61,245 bases of DNA from Phallusia fumigata. Taxonomy: Eukaryota; Chordata; Ascidiacea; Phlebobranchia; Ascidiidae. The translations under genes and the position numbers were made by a program. Of this stretch, positions 45,692 through 59,597 are shown in pieces; position 1 is the first letter of the stretch, and the number at the start of each line of letters is the position of its first letter. The notes beneath the pieces are model-generated. The model was not told the origin of the DNA. It saw nothing but the letters and a program-made list of their open reading frames with translations, and made no database searches. Location: NCBI GenBank assembly GCA_008931825.1, contig QXVZ01032547.1:1-61245 (forward strand), written 5' to 3'.

Positions 45692-45912
45692 CGGTGGTAG
45701 AATAAGATTGTGCCGTTAATTGCTGTGCAAAACGCAACGGGCGTCCCGGTGCTGATGAATTGCGCGATCGTCCAGCGCCTACACTGGGTGAAATCGACCG
45801 AGTGCTTGCATGAAAAGGGCAGTGGTGAAAACGAGGGCAAGAAGAGCAAAAATGCAATGGCAATTTGAAAAAGGAATGTCAGAAAAGCACCGCGGCCAAA
45901 AAATTCGGCCAT
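45692..45912 (-). CDS. Possible first exon with signal/anchor sequence (tentative)
   Basis: From an ATG at 45912, residues 1-34 are strongly hydrophobic (FLTFLFQIAIAFLLFLPSF). They are followed by a Cys-containing segment and NGTILFYHR, ending at a good donor (gtatgt at 45691). A possible partner exon begins after ccatag at about 45412. All three minus frames are open over much of the interval, so the frame is not proven. It could also belong to the tail of the follistatin/EGF gene upstream, although phases do not fit directly. Confidence 0.25.
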
Positions 45913-46078
45913 GATGGAGAAGCCGCGCGTAGGGAAGCAACGGGAGGGTGATAAGCTTGGAAGTATTCCTTCGTGTCGGAAGGTGGGGGTAGGGGATTGT
46001 AAGTGCAGGCTAACAGGTGATCACGTAGTAGTGATGTTCCTTTGGTCACCAATTCGCGACCAATTTTTATTCGTTCAG

Positions 46079-46200
46079 TCGCTAGTCGGTTTGGGCACTT
46101 TCGTTTGCACCTCGGCTGGCGCTACGATCTCACTGCCCTTACAGCACTCGCCATTATCTGGGGAATACCCGCGCCTAGAAATCAAAGCGACCGTTGGTCA
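46079..46200 (+). CDS. Possible plus-strand exon with strong splice sites (tentative)
   Basis: A pyrimidine-rich acceptor (ttttattcgttcag) and a consensus donor (gtaagt at 46201) bound 122 bases that are open in two frames. One frame contains a hydrophobic stretch (LTALTALAIIWGIPA). No partner exons were recognised on this strand. Confidence 0.2.
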
Positions 46201-47284
46201 GTAAGTGATGAGCAACAGTCGTAGGTAACTTGCATTGCATGACGTAAAATTGGGCGCAAAATTCGGTAATGATGTGCTTTACTATTTGCTATAAGGATTC
46301 GTTCAACTTTAAATTGATTTCAAATAAGTATGCGACAGCAGTCAGCGTTTGTTTTAGCTCCAGCTTGGCATTCCGCGGGTTAAGGTTACCGCTCGTGTCA
46401 CGTGATTTACAGTGGCGCAAAATACGTGTCACGTGTTAATGCATACGCACCCTCATTGGTCATACGTAGTTAAAAACAAAAACCTGGCTATTCCCGGCAC
46501 TTTGACTAACCTCATGGAAATCACGCAATATGCAGTTTGCAGAACGAGCATTACGCCCAGAAGGCCAATGCAAAAGAAGAAACCTAATCGGAAGTTTACT
46601 GACTCCTCGCTCTTCGAATTGGTGCCGCTCAGTACCGGACTCTATACAGATTATACATGACGTTTACCGTAAAACAGTTGGTGTACAGCCCTGTGTTACT
46701 CATGCGCTTTCCATCGCGGTGACATAGTGATGGTGTGGTAAATTAATGAGAGACGTGTTTGGTTCTTTTAAGCTTGTTAAAGCAACTGCGAGTCGGTGAC
46801 GCACAGTTTTACCGTCGGGGACGTACAAGACCATTCAGTAAGTGACCAAAACTAGAAATCCATGGCGACTTCTTATGTTAGAAGTTTTTTTGCGCATGCA
46901 GTGGATCACTTAATTGACCAATTGGTTTGTGACGTTGTGAAACGACGGCTTTCTGGCCCTGATAAGTGGGAATTCGCCACACTCTCGGCCAACTGTGCGC
47001 CCACGGCGCGAAAGCAAAGTTGCCGTGCGACAAGGACGAAATCCCCGCGTGGACGGATATGTCCGTCGCCCAGTGTGAGATTCGCGTCATGCAATGCAAG
47101 TTTTTTTTGAAGCTCGAAGAAACGGTTTTAACGCCAGTCGTATGTAAGCACAAGCAGCATTCAAAGTTTAGGTTTCGTTAAGACCATGCAAATACGCATT
47201 AGAAGTGCACAATTACAAACAAATTACTGTAATCAATTATCACATCTTGTTTTTTTTTACATACATATTAGCAGAGTCACTCAC

Positions 47285-48501
47285 CGATTTAAAAAGACAG
47301 CGGTCTCCAGTGAAACCCATGAAGCACCTAAAAAAGACACATAATTTAGAAACCAAGAACTGAACAAAGTTTTTGCCACATGTATTTTATTGTGAAGGAT
47401 TTCGAGTGTCAACCAATTAGACAACTTACCTGCAGAAGGGCTGAGGATTTTGGGTTCCCCTGTCAATCATACAAAGACCGCCATTTGCGTTGCAAAACAA
47501 TTGTTCTACCTCGTTGCATGGTTCCACGTTTAAAGCTGTCAGAGAAATCAAATGATAAAACTCGGCATCGCCGGGAGTTTCTCAAGCGAAGATAGTTTCA
47601 TCGCGTCTTGTCCAATTCAGCTTTATGAATTTAGAAGGTCATCGCGGCGACCGATGTGCCGTGTGCCAATTTACCCCTAATCCCGCGGGAGTTTTGTGAT
47701 GATTAAAAGCCATTAAATATGCAGAAACATAACGTTATAGTAGCTGTCCACCCACGGTGCATTGTACGGGCTATAAGAATCACAACGACCACTTCTTTCG
47801 TAAGTTTAGGTAATTTTGTAGGTGGAAGTGATATTATAGTAAGCCGACAACCACAATACTGTCACAACTCGTACAGCAACAATTCTTTTTTTGTGACGGG
47901 CGGGTGACATACTTACATCGACAATCTTCGTTGCAGATACCTTTGCAAATCGGTTTGATCGGCGCCTGTATTAAGCATTCTCGTGAGCGCCGACAAAGCT
48001 CATTGAAATACGTCTTCTTTACTCTGCAAAATATCAAGTCTTTACATATCGTTCAATCATTTGGCCGTCAACAGTTCTATTTTACATCTTTATTTATAGA
48101 TAGGCGTATGTTGGGTGATTTACTTTTGAATAAAGTTTTACTTACCCTCTTTCGAGGCCGCAAATAGCGTTCATCGGCAAAGTAACGTAGCAAGGCATGG
48201 AGGGACACTCGCAGATATACCGCTCGGCGCCAATGTCGTCAAGTGAAATTTGCGCTATGGATCGTGCTGGCACACATTTGCCACCGAAACCGCACGTGGA
48301 GGGATCATTGGGATCACAAAAACTTGCTTCGGCTTTGCTTAGAAAACTGACGATTATCAAAACCGAGGCAAAATGCTGGGCCGCCTGGAAAAACTTTGTC
48401 CATGTCCGACAACAAGAGTTTTTAGACCTGGTACAAATCCGGTTGGCGTGTGTGTTATCACTGACCCTGTCCGCCACTGCTTTGGACTCGTTTTCATACA
48501 T
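47285..48501 (-). CDS. Follistatin/Kazal plus EGF-domain protein, 5' part (tomoregulin- or agrin-like)
   Basis: Exons 48501-48146, 48023-47917, 47535-47430 and 47327-47285 join in phase to 204 residues, and the donor gtgagt after 47285 shows it continues. Residues 37-59 are hydrophobic (signal or anchor). Then follow a FOLN-like stretch (Cys 62, 70, 76), a Kazal domain (Cys 99, 104, 114, 129, 135, 149, with TYFNELC in the position of the usual TYxNEC), and an EGF domain (Cys 161, 169, 176, 189, 191, 200, ending CRCFMGFTGDRC). This order is that of tomoregulins (TMEFF1/2), which have two follistatin modules, an EGF and a transmembrane segment. Here only one follistatin module is seen. Such proteins act outside the cell on TGF-beta/BMP or ErbB signalling. 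The transmembrane and tail exons were not found. Agrin is an alternative. Confidence 0.75.
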
Positions 48502-51500
48502 GACTACTTGGTAGTTGTTACTCTTAATTAAAAATGACAGACGTCTTTAATACACACCTGCGGGAAAAAATCTTCTTGTAAACTCTTTTTGAATGCCAAC
48601 AGTTACTAGATTTTAGGTTTCACGAAACTGCTAAGAAATATCGCTTAATCTCTTTTAACCAGCGAGCCGAAACATGACACCTGTTGCGATCCAACTTGAT
48701 TGTGGGCAAGTCAAACGATACCGGCAATCTGATGAAACCATTCTAGCTCCGGGCGCAAATCGCGAACACACTACTTGGCGACCTCTGTTCCGCAATTACA
48801 TCGCACTTATTTAACGAGCGGCGTAGAAAGGGTGCAACACCCGGTCGGCCCGACCCATTGTTTAACCGCCATTGCTGTTAATACTCAATTGGACTAAGCA
48901 CGCCCCCGAGGTAAGGCGTATGCTGAAAGTAAAATCGCTCGTGCCCCATTATCGTTTGTGCCCCATCACCGCTGCATACGTTGGACACGTAACGACATTT
49001 TTCCTGCCTGTAATCACTCTGACAAAACTTAACCGTTTTAACGATCAAATAACAGTTATATGCATAACTTCAGACATGCATCGCGATGCTGTAGCCTAAA
49101 CGCGTCGCCACACATACTGAAGTGGCCTATGTATCGAGTGCACTGGACAGTAACCTGACCTCTCCGCATGAACGGACACTTGTAGCTGTATCACTAGGTC
49201 TGTTGCATCCCATGCCAACGACTGACTACTTTATCAGCTGAACGTCTCTTGCTTTTTAATCCCCTCCGAGGTGGCATTTTCTTTTTTTCGTTTTATTGTG
49301 GAGCGCGCACCGGGCGTCAACAAAATCAGGCGCATACGCACTGCCTCGAGAGCGCGACAAAAAGAGGTTTAGCCCCGTTGTTTCTCTTCAGCCCGTTTTC
49401 TAGCCCCGGGTCGTCGCTGTTTTGTGTGTTATTCACCAACGTTCGTATTTTTTCTTCGCCCGAAGCTTATGGAAAGAAATATTGCGGTGGCGATAATGAG
49501 ATTGACTCAATGACAATCTCCGGCGCTTAACGCACGTCGCCCAGGTGTGAATCAAGTTCCGTCAGACGCTATCTTGTTACCACAAAAAGCCGCACGTACA
49601 TCAGCAGCGGAAGCGCGAGATGAGGGATAGGAATGACAGGAAGGTACCCGTTTCGACAGACAAAAAAACAGGATGTTTTCTTCATATTCTGCCGTTCAAA
49701 GAAACCCGCTTTATTTGTAACCGTATCCGGCGAGTTTATTGGCCTCACAAAAAGCGTCGCCAACCCTACGTGTGCTTTTTTACACAATTAATAATGCATA
49801 GACGAGATGTACGAAAATCAAAGATCCGTTCATTACACAACCTTGCCACGACACGGCGACGACTCGACTCCGATTTCGGGTAAAATATTAATGGTGGACT
49901 CGGATTTCTGAAGGGCCTGACGGGGCGCGCCAACCAGTACTATTGAGTGGGGATTACAAGAATCAGAGAGTGTCGCGCCCGAATACGATTGTGAAACCCA
50001 AATTACTTTCATATCGCCTTGATCTCACGTTGAATCACTACCTGTTGTGGTAGACCTCCGCGCACTTTCTCTGCAGGACGATTCTCCCAAGAACTTACGA
50101 TACCGCACTAACGAACTTTACTGTTTTCGACATTTATAGCCCTGCGTTTCTATTTTCCTGTACCTATATATGTGTCCTGACACACTCTCCTACTGTGGCT
50201 GAAGGCAACACACGGATCATGCGACGTTTACATTGGTCCCAACATACCGTGTGGACTGTTTTTGGTGAAGACAACGGGCGCAAATCCAAAGGGTACGGTA
50301 CGATGTTCTCTCCAAATATTGTTGGGGATCTATGTACATTTGTCCGAAAACATACCGTAATTGCATTTCACATATTGCTTGCCACGTTACAATAAAACAT
50401 TATAGACAATATTATGACGTAATGTATCTGCTTAGTCATGATGTCATTTGAAAAATTTATTACCCAATAGAAAAGTTACCCAAAGATTTGCACCTATGGT
50501 GCAGTCAGCTCGTATTAAGGCCAGTGAAAGATTCTTCCGCCAGACCAAACGATTGATAGACTATGTGAAATCACGTCATTACGCAAAAAATGCTGGAGGG
50601 CGAAATTTTAGTGACGCGATGTCGTAAAATGTAGTTGGAAAGAGAACCAAGTCATCTTGTAAATCGTTAGCAATAGTCCAAATGACTATTGAAGCTCGGG
50701 GCAGCGATGACAGCAAAGCTATGAAAGAATAAATTTTCGTGCAACATATCCCTTACGATCTTTTGCGTAACGCCAATACCAACTTTCCGGCCAAATTATT
50801 CCGGATACACAGCGCTCAAATTACAGCCGCATACCATGTATTTACTGACCTATTCCTCACATCTCAATTAACTGCGTAGCGATTTTTTACATGATGTTCG
50901 ACGTCCATTTGGCCCTGTGCCAAAACTCTAAGCGTTTACCCGTGCTTTTGGCTTCCATATAACTTTGCCGCACAAAATAAGTAAATATCACTCGACACAA
51001 AATGCATTTTAGTTTTTCTAAATTGACTGCACTCAAACAAGAATTGCTATGCACACAGGCGCACACGCGCTAAGGCTTGCACAATGTCAGCAGAGAATAA
51101 GCGTTCAGCCAAATTACGTTAACATTTTGCTCCAAACTTCGAGTGACTAAGCGTATACAACGATACGTTTGCAGTGTCATATTGCATGCAGCGTCATAAT
51201 TCATGCGCGGCTTGCGACGCATCAATTTAAGCGCAGATCATAGCGCGCTAACTTGCAATATAAGGAGTACAATTCTGAAGTGCGTCAGAACTGACACAAC
51301 GTTTGGTTAGTACTGCTTGGAAATGCGTCAGTTATAATAAGTAACAAACAGTACTTGCTTAAAAACCCTAATAAGGGAACAAAATCACACACAATCACGG
51401 TTTCGTTCCGTCTATTGCCCAACTACGGCGTTTTGCGTACACAAAGCAGTGTTGCGAGTCGAAACTAGCACATGTGTGCTTAATATCATGACGAGCTTCG

Positions 51501-53616
51501 CAGACTTGCGCAATTGGTTTGTGGCTCACATTTGCGTCGTCCATAACGTTTGGAAGTGCTGCGATGCGATTGTCGTTGGCAGGTGCGCGGCAAGGTAAAA
51601 CCACAGGATTCTCTCATCAAAAGCCTTCGAGAAAACCGCGTCGAGCGACAGAACACTGAGACCTTTTGACGATGCGTTGGCCACTAGAAGCTGAACACTT
51701 TTCACGCCCCTTTTTTAATTTATTACCCGTGGACAATGTTTCACAGGAATCGAAATCTCCACCCGGGCATAAAAAATTAACTTTTTGCGGTTTGACAGAT
51801 AAGAAAACCTTGTTGGTCCATTTCAGCTGCGGTTTTGCAAAGCAGTCTGAACTTTTCTCCTGTTGGCTTGCGATACAATATACTCAATGGGATTACCAAC
51901 GGTAGAAGTTACCTATGAAGCATAGGATCGGCCTTGACACGGGAAAAGAATAATTTATGAATAACGTATTCGGTTGCAGCACAACGCCTCCGGACAGGAC
52001 TCACGCAATGTTAGATTGACTTTATTTTCCCGGCTGATTAAATATTTAAGCCTTGGGATTGACGCGTCAGCATTAACGTCAAATAGGTGCATGATGGCCC
52101 GAAATCTCGGGAGGTAGCTCTTTTCTAAAGCTTGACATTGTTGGGTCACAACATAAAAAGTAGGAGTTTGCTAATTAGGTCAAACAAAAATGACAACTAG
52201 GATCGGATCCTTGAAGTTGGCACTGAAACATTGTAATACAAGAGTTTGTGCACTCACAGTTTGTATGAACAGCCGGTCCAGCTGCGATAAGGTGTCTCGC
52301 GACCGCAAATTGTTCCCCTCAGTGACCGCATCCGCAGCAAATACATTTGTTGTGGGCCAAAGTCAACGACGTTCATTTCAGTCATGGGAACAACTAATTG
52401 CTTCAAAGTGGCCAACATTTGCTTCTTTATACGGGACCGTTATAATGTTGTTAAATTGTTAAATAATAGTTTTAGGAATATACCAGTAGAAAAAAGTGAC
52501 TTTGTGTAAATATGGCAGTTCCCAATTTTTTACCCAAACATTTAAAATGTCAAACAATTATAATGCTACGTAACTGCATTATGCAACCGTTGACATTCTG
52601 GCTCATACAATGGTGCACGTCATCGCAATCTTAGTTCGACTTATTTGGCAAGGGTTCACAAAATCGTGCCAAGAAAATATATAACCGCAGTTTAGTTCAT
52701 CGATTCACCTCGAAGTAGATATATTTTGGTGCAGTGGGATAACATTAGCAGATACTCATTTTTCATGTACAATCAATAGATTTTGAATCTACGAGTATAA
52801 ATCGGAGGGGGGATTAGTTGACGTCTCCTTTAACACAACAGTTTTTGTGTTTTACCTCTTTTAAAATAGACATTTTGCCATAGCCACAATATTGAGAACC
52901 AGACGTTTTTCACAAACTTTAAAATAATGTTTCTTCATAAAGCAAAGCTTTTGCACCCGGAAATGCAAAACATGTTGCTATCCAACATTCACATACAAAG
53001 GGTAGGTAATTATTCTATATAGGGATAAGCGTAACTGTATAACATGGTGTTGACAGCAGTTCGGGTGGTATAAAAATAACAAGCAAAGACACGACATGAC
53101 TAAATTTAGTAAACCAACGACAGGTGTGGATCATTTTGCTCTGTGATCAAAAATCCTGATAAATTTAGCCAAAACATGACAGGCATGAACATCGAATTGT
53201 CGCACACCAAATTTTCTAATATTGATTTGGATTAGTGTATGCCTAGGATATGTGCTTACCATATAAGATCACCAAACAAAACGGATGCAGTGCCAAATCT
53301 TTTTATCACTTAGATTTCGTTTCGCATAAAGCTGTTTGAACGAGTTTTTTAAAATGTAAAGTGCGATAGGATCACGGTCGGGCGACATACACCATGCGCT
53401 TTTTTATGCTACTTTCAACGTGATTACACTTGTATTGCAACAAATTCGTTGTTGTATCTTTACTAACGTTTGTCCATGTCAAACGTATTTACTCAAGGTA
53501 TACAAAACTACCTTAGTTTAGGTACATGATAAAAAGCATTTCAGGGTATATGTATCGGTACATCCTGACGAATCAACAGTGGTCTGCGAAACACTCTAGT
53601 GGCACCTTACGGCAAG
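48502..53616. other. No supported gene
   Basis: Short frames only (49249-49530 plus, 51604-51395 minus, 52190-52462 plus), none with domain signal or convincing splice neighbours. 48502-49500 may hold the promoter and 5' UTR of the minus-strand follistatin/EGF gene. Confidence 0.4.
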
Positions 53617-54080
53617 TTAGTTAATAGTTAGCAAAAGTAACACCGGCCATATAAGTTTTTTTACACTAAAAATGTCTTTTTTATTCACTTTCAACATTAT
53701 TTTACACAAGTCAGACAAGTCAAAACCAATTTCAAAAAAGTTAAGATATAAAAGAAGAAATTGTTGCACAGATAATGCGTTTATAAAACACCTAAAATAA
53801 TCATTCATTCCAAAGGCTTGAAAGCCGCATCTTCCCTCAAATTTCCATGAGGTTCCTGTAAAATGCCGCCTTATCGTCATGTAGATTCGTCTAATTTCAA
53901 ACCGCAAGCTATAATCACTTATGAGTGGTGTGATTCGATGTTTTTCTAATTTTGGTTTTAGATCACACGGATGGTATGAATCACGTTCACGTTCACCCTT
54001 TACGGATCTGCCTGCCACGTCCACATCTTCTTTAAAATTTTGATTGTCGCACTGTTTATTGGGACGAAGTGCAAACTATT
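53617..54080 (-). CDS. Hypothetical protein or exon, about 150 codons
   Basis: This is one of the longer frames outside the repeat genes. An acceptor-like site (tataatag) near 54080 opens a frame that runs to a stop at 53617. It contains charged, non-repetitive sequence (HPCDLKPKLEKHRITPLI, RFEIRRIYMTIRRHF) and then a hydrophobic end (IWPVLLLL). A donor-like gtgttt after NDYFR could end it earlier. No family recognised. It may be an internal exon whose partners I could not place, or chance. Confidence 0.3.
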
Positions 54081-55631
54081 ATAAGCCATGCCTACAAATA
54101 GAAGACATTATGGTGGTAAAATGCCGTTTCAAAACGAACCAACATCTAAATTTCAAAAATCGTTATTTTCCAAAAATATTAGTTTTATACACTTCGACAC
54201 GTTTACCTAAAACAATGGTTTTTAGCTGTGAGTAATTTTACCCCTTTTGGGGCTAAAAGTATCACTTATCATGGGGTAAGAATTTAAAACAATGTTTTAC
54301 GCAATCCTTAAAATTAACAAGACTGGTGTTTTACCTGAAATCGTTTAAAAACGAGCCTATTATAGATGCGATTGCCTAATTCTCCGCGTTAAAGACATGC
54401 CTCGCAAAACAGCATATGCGGGAAATTGATTTATTAAAATTTAAATTTCCGTAGTTTGAAATATTCTCATTATAGACTACACATTTAAAGTTAACATGCT
54501 CGCTGTTCACGTATTGAAGAAGTTGCAGTGTGGTTTTGGATACTGTGGCTTGATATAAGATCGAAAAGAGGAATATTGTGCTGGAAATCACTGCTGGTTG
54601 TTTTGTTTCGAGGTTGGTTAAATAGCCTGCGTGTGATGCGGATGTAGTATTGCCTGTGACAGCGCCCAAAATAAAAGGCCAAAATGCCAGTCTAGCTGGA
54701 CGACTAAACTTCCCGAGTTCAATGTAAAGCTCGCGGGAGGTTCCAAAAAAATTCCAGCGTAGTTCCCGATCTATACCTTAATAAAGTCGCCTCCGTAACA
54801 TTACAACCCTTACCGTTGCTCGGCAGGTCTAAAAAGACGAAGTCTTATTCAAATATAGTCAAATGTAAAACAAAAAAATAATTGGCAATGAATATAACCT
54901 AATACAATAAACCGAGCGGTATTTAAACAATTTCAAACTAAAAACGGAAATTTCGAACTTTGTATCGCAGTATTACTAACTGTATTTAAATAATTGTCAT
55001 TTTTTTTGTTGACAATACATACCTGTGCATCTGTGTAATTATATCTTACGTCTTGATCAGTATGTGCGGTTTTTACTTAGCCAATTATGGAAAAGTTTTT
55101 TAATGAAGGCTTCAAATCTTATGTGCACAAGCTGCGTATCTGGGCTTTAATCGACGACTGCAAAATCACAACACCCTGTAAAATCTTGTGCACGAGAGGT
55201 ACCCACTGGCTCCTACCACATTCCCAGCCGGATCTAATACATTTACACTCTCGCGGGGTTTCAATCGCTTGGTTTTTGTGTTTTTTGCGTCCCTTTCTGG
55301 AGACCAGGAGAGTAGTCAAGCACAGCGTTTGCCGTGCGTTTCATTTACACCACTACAGCGAACCGAACATATTGTTTTTCTTGTATTCGCTCTGGAGTGT
55401 GACACCTCAGTGGTAACAAAAAATTATTATCCACGTTGTTTTCGTTGTAGAAAACTGTGAGTTATGACAAAACGGTGAGCTGTTAGAAAACCACCATTTT
55501 TAAAGTCTACTCGAATTTCTTTTTAAATTACTCAAATCCCAAAATAATTACTCATATCTGTGCATGGCAGCGGCGGTTTTCTTGCATGAAAACTACTAAT
55601 ACACCTAATTTGTCTTAAAATCACAAAATTG
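54081..55631. other. No supported gene
   Basis: Frames at 54669-54376 (minus) and 55087-55416 (plus) are open, but without recognisable product or splice support. Confidence 0.4.
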
Positions 55632-55637
55632 TTTATT
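55632..55637 (-). terminator. Poly(A) signal of SSR4
   Basis: AATAAA on the minus strand, about 120 bases past the SSR4 stop codon, a normal distance for cleavage and polyadenylation. Confidence 0.55.
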
Positions 55638-55753
55638 TTGACAAATTTCATAGCTTTATGTGGAATCTACGATTTATAGGCAACCAAACAGTGTAATAAA
55701 AGTTTGTGAAACTTGATTAAATTACTGCATCAATAGGTACGTACAAAACAATC

Positions 55754-57174
55754 TCATGCTATTACTTCACTTCGTTCTTTGCAAACCACATAAATAACAA
55801 TAGTTGCCACAATGAGGGCAAGCAACTCCGATTGAATCCATAGTTTTGATGATAATCCCTAAAATTGTAAGGAAGGTAATTGCAGCAAAACCAATCTAAC
55901 CATTTTGTACACCAAACAAACTAGTTTTCATGAAGCATGCCTGTTTTATTCTTACCGGATGTTTAAATTCAACCTGAAACAATTCTTTTACAGCATTTGT
56001 ATCTTGTGAGCTTCTGATTGCTTTTCTAAGATTTGAGTATCCTTCCTCATCAAAGAACCTAGCATCAAACATAATTAATATCTATTGATGAACAACTTGT
56101 AGATGCTTTTAAATGACATAAAATAATTCTAACCTTACTTTGTAGAACTTGCTTGCTTTCACAAGAGAATTGCTAGTCCAGCTTACTTGAAAGTTGTTTC
56201 CCTCTGGAGATTTTGTTACAGGGTACTGTGTTCCTTCTACATCAGCAAACAAAAGCAATCCCTATCAAAATCATTAAATTTGATTTTATAAGACTTTATA
56301 GCGTGTGGTAAATCAGATTTCTTTTTCGAAACTTAACTTGCCAAAGTGCCCAGGGCATGTTTATGAAATCAAGAAGAACAAATAAAATCAAACCTTTGCT
56401 CTTTGTTGAAATTTAATGGCTGTTTTATTAGTTTAGCATGGCCCATGTTTTTTAATTTGTTATTTGCGCTGTATATAAACTAGTCACATATTTTAATAGT
56501 GCAAAATTTGAACATTATGTTATACACAGCAAATTGGCTGACACATGTAAATGGTAATCAGTGTCAGGCATATAATACTTTTTTCCATCCCCAACAATAA
56601 ATCTTTTCCCACATTTACATGTCAGAACTAAAAAATAACTCCAGGGTTGTAAAATGCAGCAATAAAAAACTATTTAATTATAAATGTTAGCAACCAAGCT
56701 GCCCAGCGCTTTGGCAAACATTATCCGTGTGCTCAAGTCTTTTTGTTTGTTTGCAAGTTTGGTTGTTGTCCTTGTTGGCAACAGGGTTGAAAATAATTAT
56801 TGAAATAAATACATTAGATACACTTTTACAGAGAATATATATTTATCCTTGTATACTTACATCAACCTCATTTTTGCACTTTAGGGTAAATTCAACCACT
56901 ACTGCAGAGCTTTGACTTAGTTTGTCATTGTTGCTTGTGTAATGTGAAAAAGAAGCAGTTGGCTGGACACAAGTGTTGGCTGTTATACCTTGTGGGAAAC
57001 AAACACAGTTATATTTTAGTTCTGAAGGTTGAAGTTTAACTGCATTGGGATACTGAACACAAAAGTTATTAATCAGAACCATTCCAACAAAATTTTAAAT
57101 CCTTGACAGAGTCATAACATACCGCCAAACAGTACACAAATCAAAGCAAATTGGATGAAATGCTGGACACCCAT
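55754..57174 (-). CDS. SSR4: Translocon-associated protein subunit delta (TRAP-delta, SSR4)
   Basis: Exons 57174-57123, 57021-56861, 56261-56134, 56058-55956 and 55858-55754 join in phase to 182 residues; human SSR4 is about 173. A signal peptide (MGVQHFIQFALICVLFG) is encoded by exon 1. The luminal domain has the family landmarks EFTLKCKN, FADVEGTQYPVTKSPEG, FQVSW and KVRFFDEEGYSNLRKA. The end is a single transmembrane helix (ELLALIVATIVIYVVC) with a short basic tail. SSR4 is one of four TRAP subunits that sit beside the Sec61 translocon in the ER membrane and assist entry and glycosylation of secretory proteins. Donors are gtatgt, gtaagt, gttaga and gtaaga. The region is CpG-poor, as for broadly expressed genes. 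Confidence 0.95.
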
Positions 57175-57478
57175 GATAGTTCCAAATCACAAATAATCAG
57201 GTAACTAAATAACAGAATCCTCTTGAAATAAAAAAATATAATTTTTCTTAAGTTTTATGAGGTACTTAACAATTGTAACACATAATCAGTGAGACGTCCT
57301 CAACAGTAAGACAACAACAAAATGCTCTTTTATTTTGTTTGGGAACCTACAATACTCCATCGCAGTGCTGTTTGTAAGCTATAAATTATTACCAGCGCCG
57401 TGTGCCCACCGCCACAAGCCACCCACAGTTACTCAACCAGAACATAAGTTGATCCATTCCAATTCCGACGATTGAAAA
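57175..57478. promoter_or_regulatory. Upstream region of SSR4
   Basis: About 300 bases between the SSR4 start and a divergent plus-strand frame at 57479. The CpG frequency rises here relative to the SSR4 gene body, consistent with a promoter. No specific element is claimed. Confidence 0.35.
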
Positions 57479-57727
57479 ATGACGAAAACAACATACTGGT
57501 TCAATGCTGAAACATCTGATGTTACACGTATCATCTATATTTTAAAAAAATTATTCAAGTGCTGCAAAAATCTGAAAAAACACAACTTTTCAGAGCATTC
57601 TGCTTTACAGCAAAGGATAAAATTACTACTGGCAAACATTTTATGTTCAACGTGGCAAAGATTTGAAAGCAGCGAAGACTATTGTCAACTCCGAAACAAG
57701 TCTATACCCGTTATTTTTGTCAAGTAA
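57479..57727 (+). CDS. Hypothetical small protein or first exon, divergent from SSR4
   Basis: 82-codon frame beginning MTKTTYWFNAETSDVTR, with a Lys/Leu-rich helical-looking centre. It lies 304 bases from the SSR4 start in the opposite direction. A donor-like gtaaac at 57725 and a pyrimidine-rich acceptor at about 57836 would extend it by a hydrophobic stretch. Family not recognised. Confidence 0.3.
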   Translation: MTKTTYWFNAETSDVTRIIYILKKLFKCCKNLKKHNFSEHSALQQRIKLLLANILCSTWQRFESSEDYCQLRNKSIPVIFVK

Positions 57728-58010
57728 ACGCTGTATTTGAACTTATCTATTTTGCAAGGAAATCATCTATTAAAGAGATGACCTCGATCGACTCAAATTC
57801 ATGCCGTGACTTTACCTCCCTCGTGTTTTTTTTCAGTATCGTTTTTATTTCCTTTTTGTTGTTTACTAAGCGTAATAGGTAAATACTTTTCTAAACACCA
57901 AATTAGTAGAGCAAGCACTACAAACACATGTAGGCATTTTTGTAAGTGTTCTTCCTTTCCGCACTTGAAACTATCGGGCAGAGTTTCTTTCGTTTTTTTG
58001 TTCGTGTCGA

Positions 58011-58044
58011 ACCATAGACACTACGCCTTTGTAGTATCTGTGGT
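58011..58044. repeat. Hairpin-forming inverted repeat
   Basis: accatagacactac and, six bases later, gtagtatctgtggt pair at 12 of 14 positions. The following ggtcgaaccccacc looks slightly like a tRNA B box, but no tRNA fold was found. It may be the end of a short element. Confidence 0.45.
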
Positions 58045-58669
58045 CGAACCCCACCCTCTTTAACCCCACTCTTCACCCAGCGAAATAAACTCGACTCAAC
58101 TCAATTTTTTGTGCCCCATAAAGTTCTAACATTGGGCAGCTATTTCCGCCCTGCGGATTGATTTACTGGTACTGTGTGTCACTATGTTATTTATACCAAG
58201 CTAAAAAACACAACAACTCAATTTTGTTTACATATGGAAGTAACTTTTGCATCACTTTTAATATTTTGTGCATGTTTTTTTGACTGGATGTTCCAACCAC
58301 ATAAATAAAGTACCATGAAATTAGTAAACGGAGTAAATTTGTAGACAAAATGTGCCACGCCATGTGCACTTTGTTCAAATTGATTTTTCTTGAGTTTTGA
58401 TACCAAATGCACCACATTTTTCCAATATGTATGTATTTTCACAAATGAGGCATGGTGTGAACAAGTGCAAAAATTTTTACCCACATTAGATTTACAATCC
58501 TTTGAATATTTAAACTTTTCAAAAATTTACCTTTCGATTATGGGATAAATTTCTTTCTTGCCCATTCACTTGCAAAAACGACGCGGGCTGGAAAACGTTT
58601 TGAAAAAGTAGAGCTAAAACCAGAGTTATTTTTTTGTGCGAAGTGCAAGACCGAAACTAAACGACAACC

Positions 58670-59597
<928 letters not shown>

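Noticed and set aside
55087..55416. 109-codon plus-strand frame beginning MEKFFNEGF
   Set aside because: Competing open frames on both strands and no conserved motif.
58025..58045. Possible tRNA gene
   Set aside because: Only a weak B-box-like word; no A box, acceptor stem or anticodon arm.
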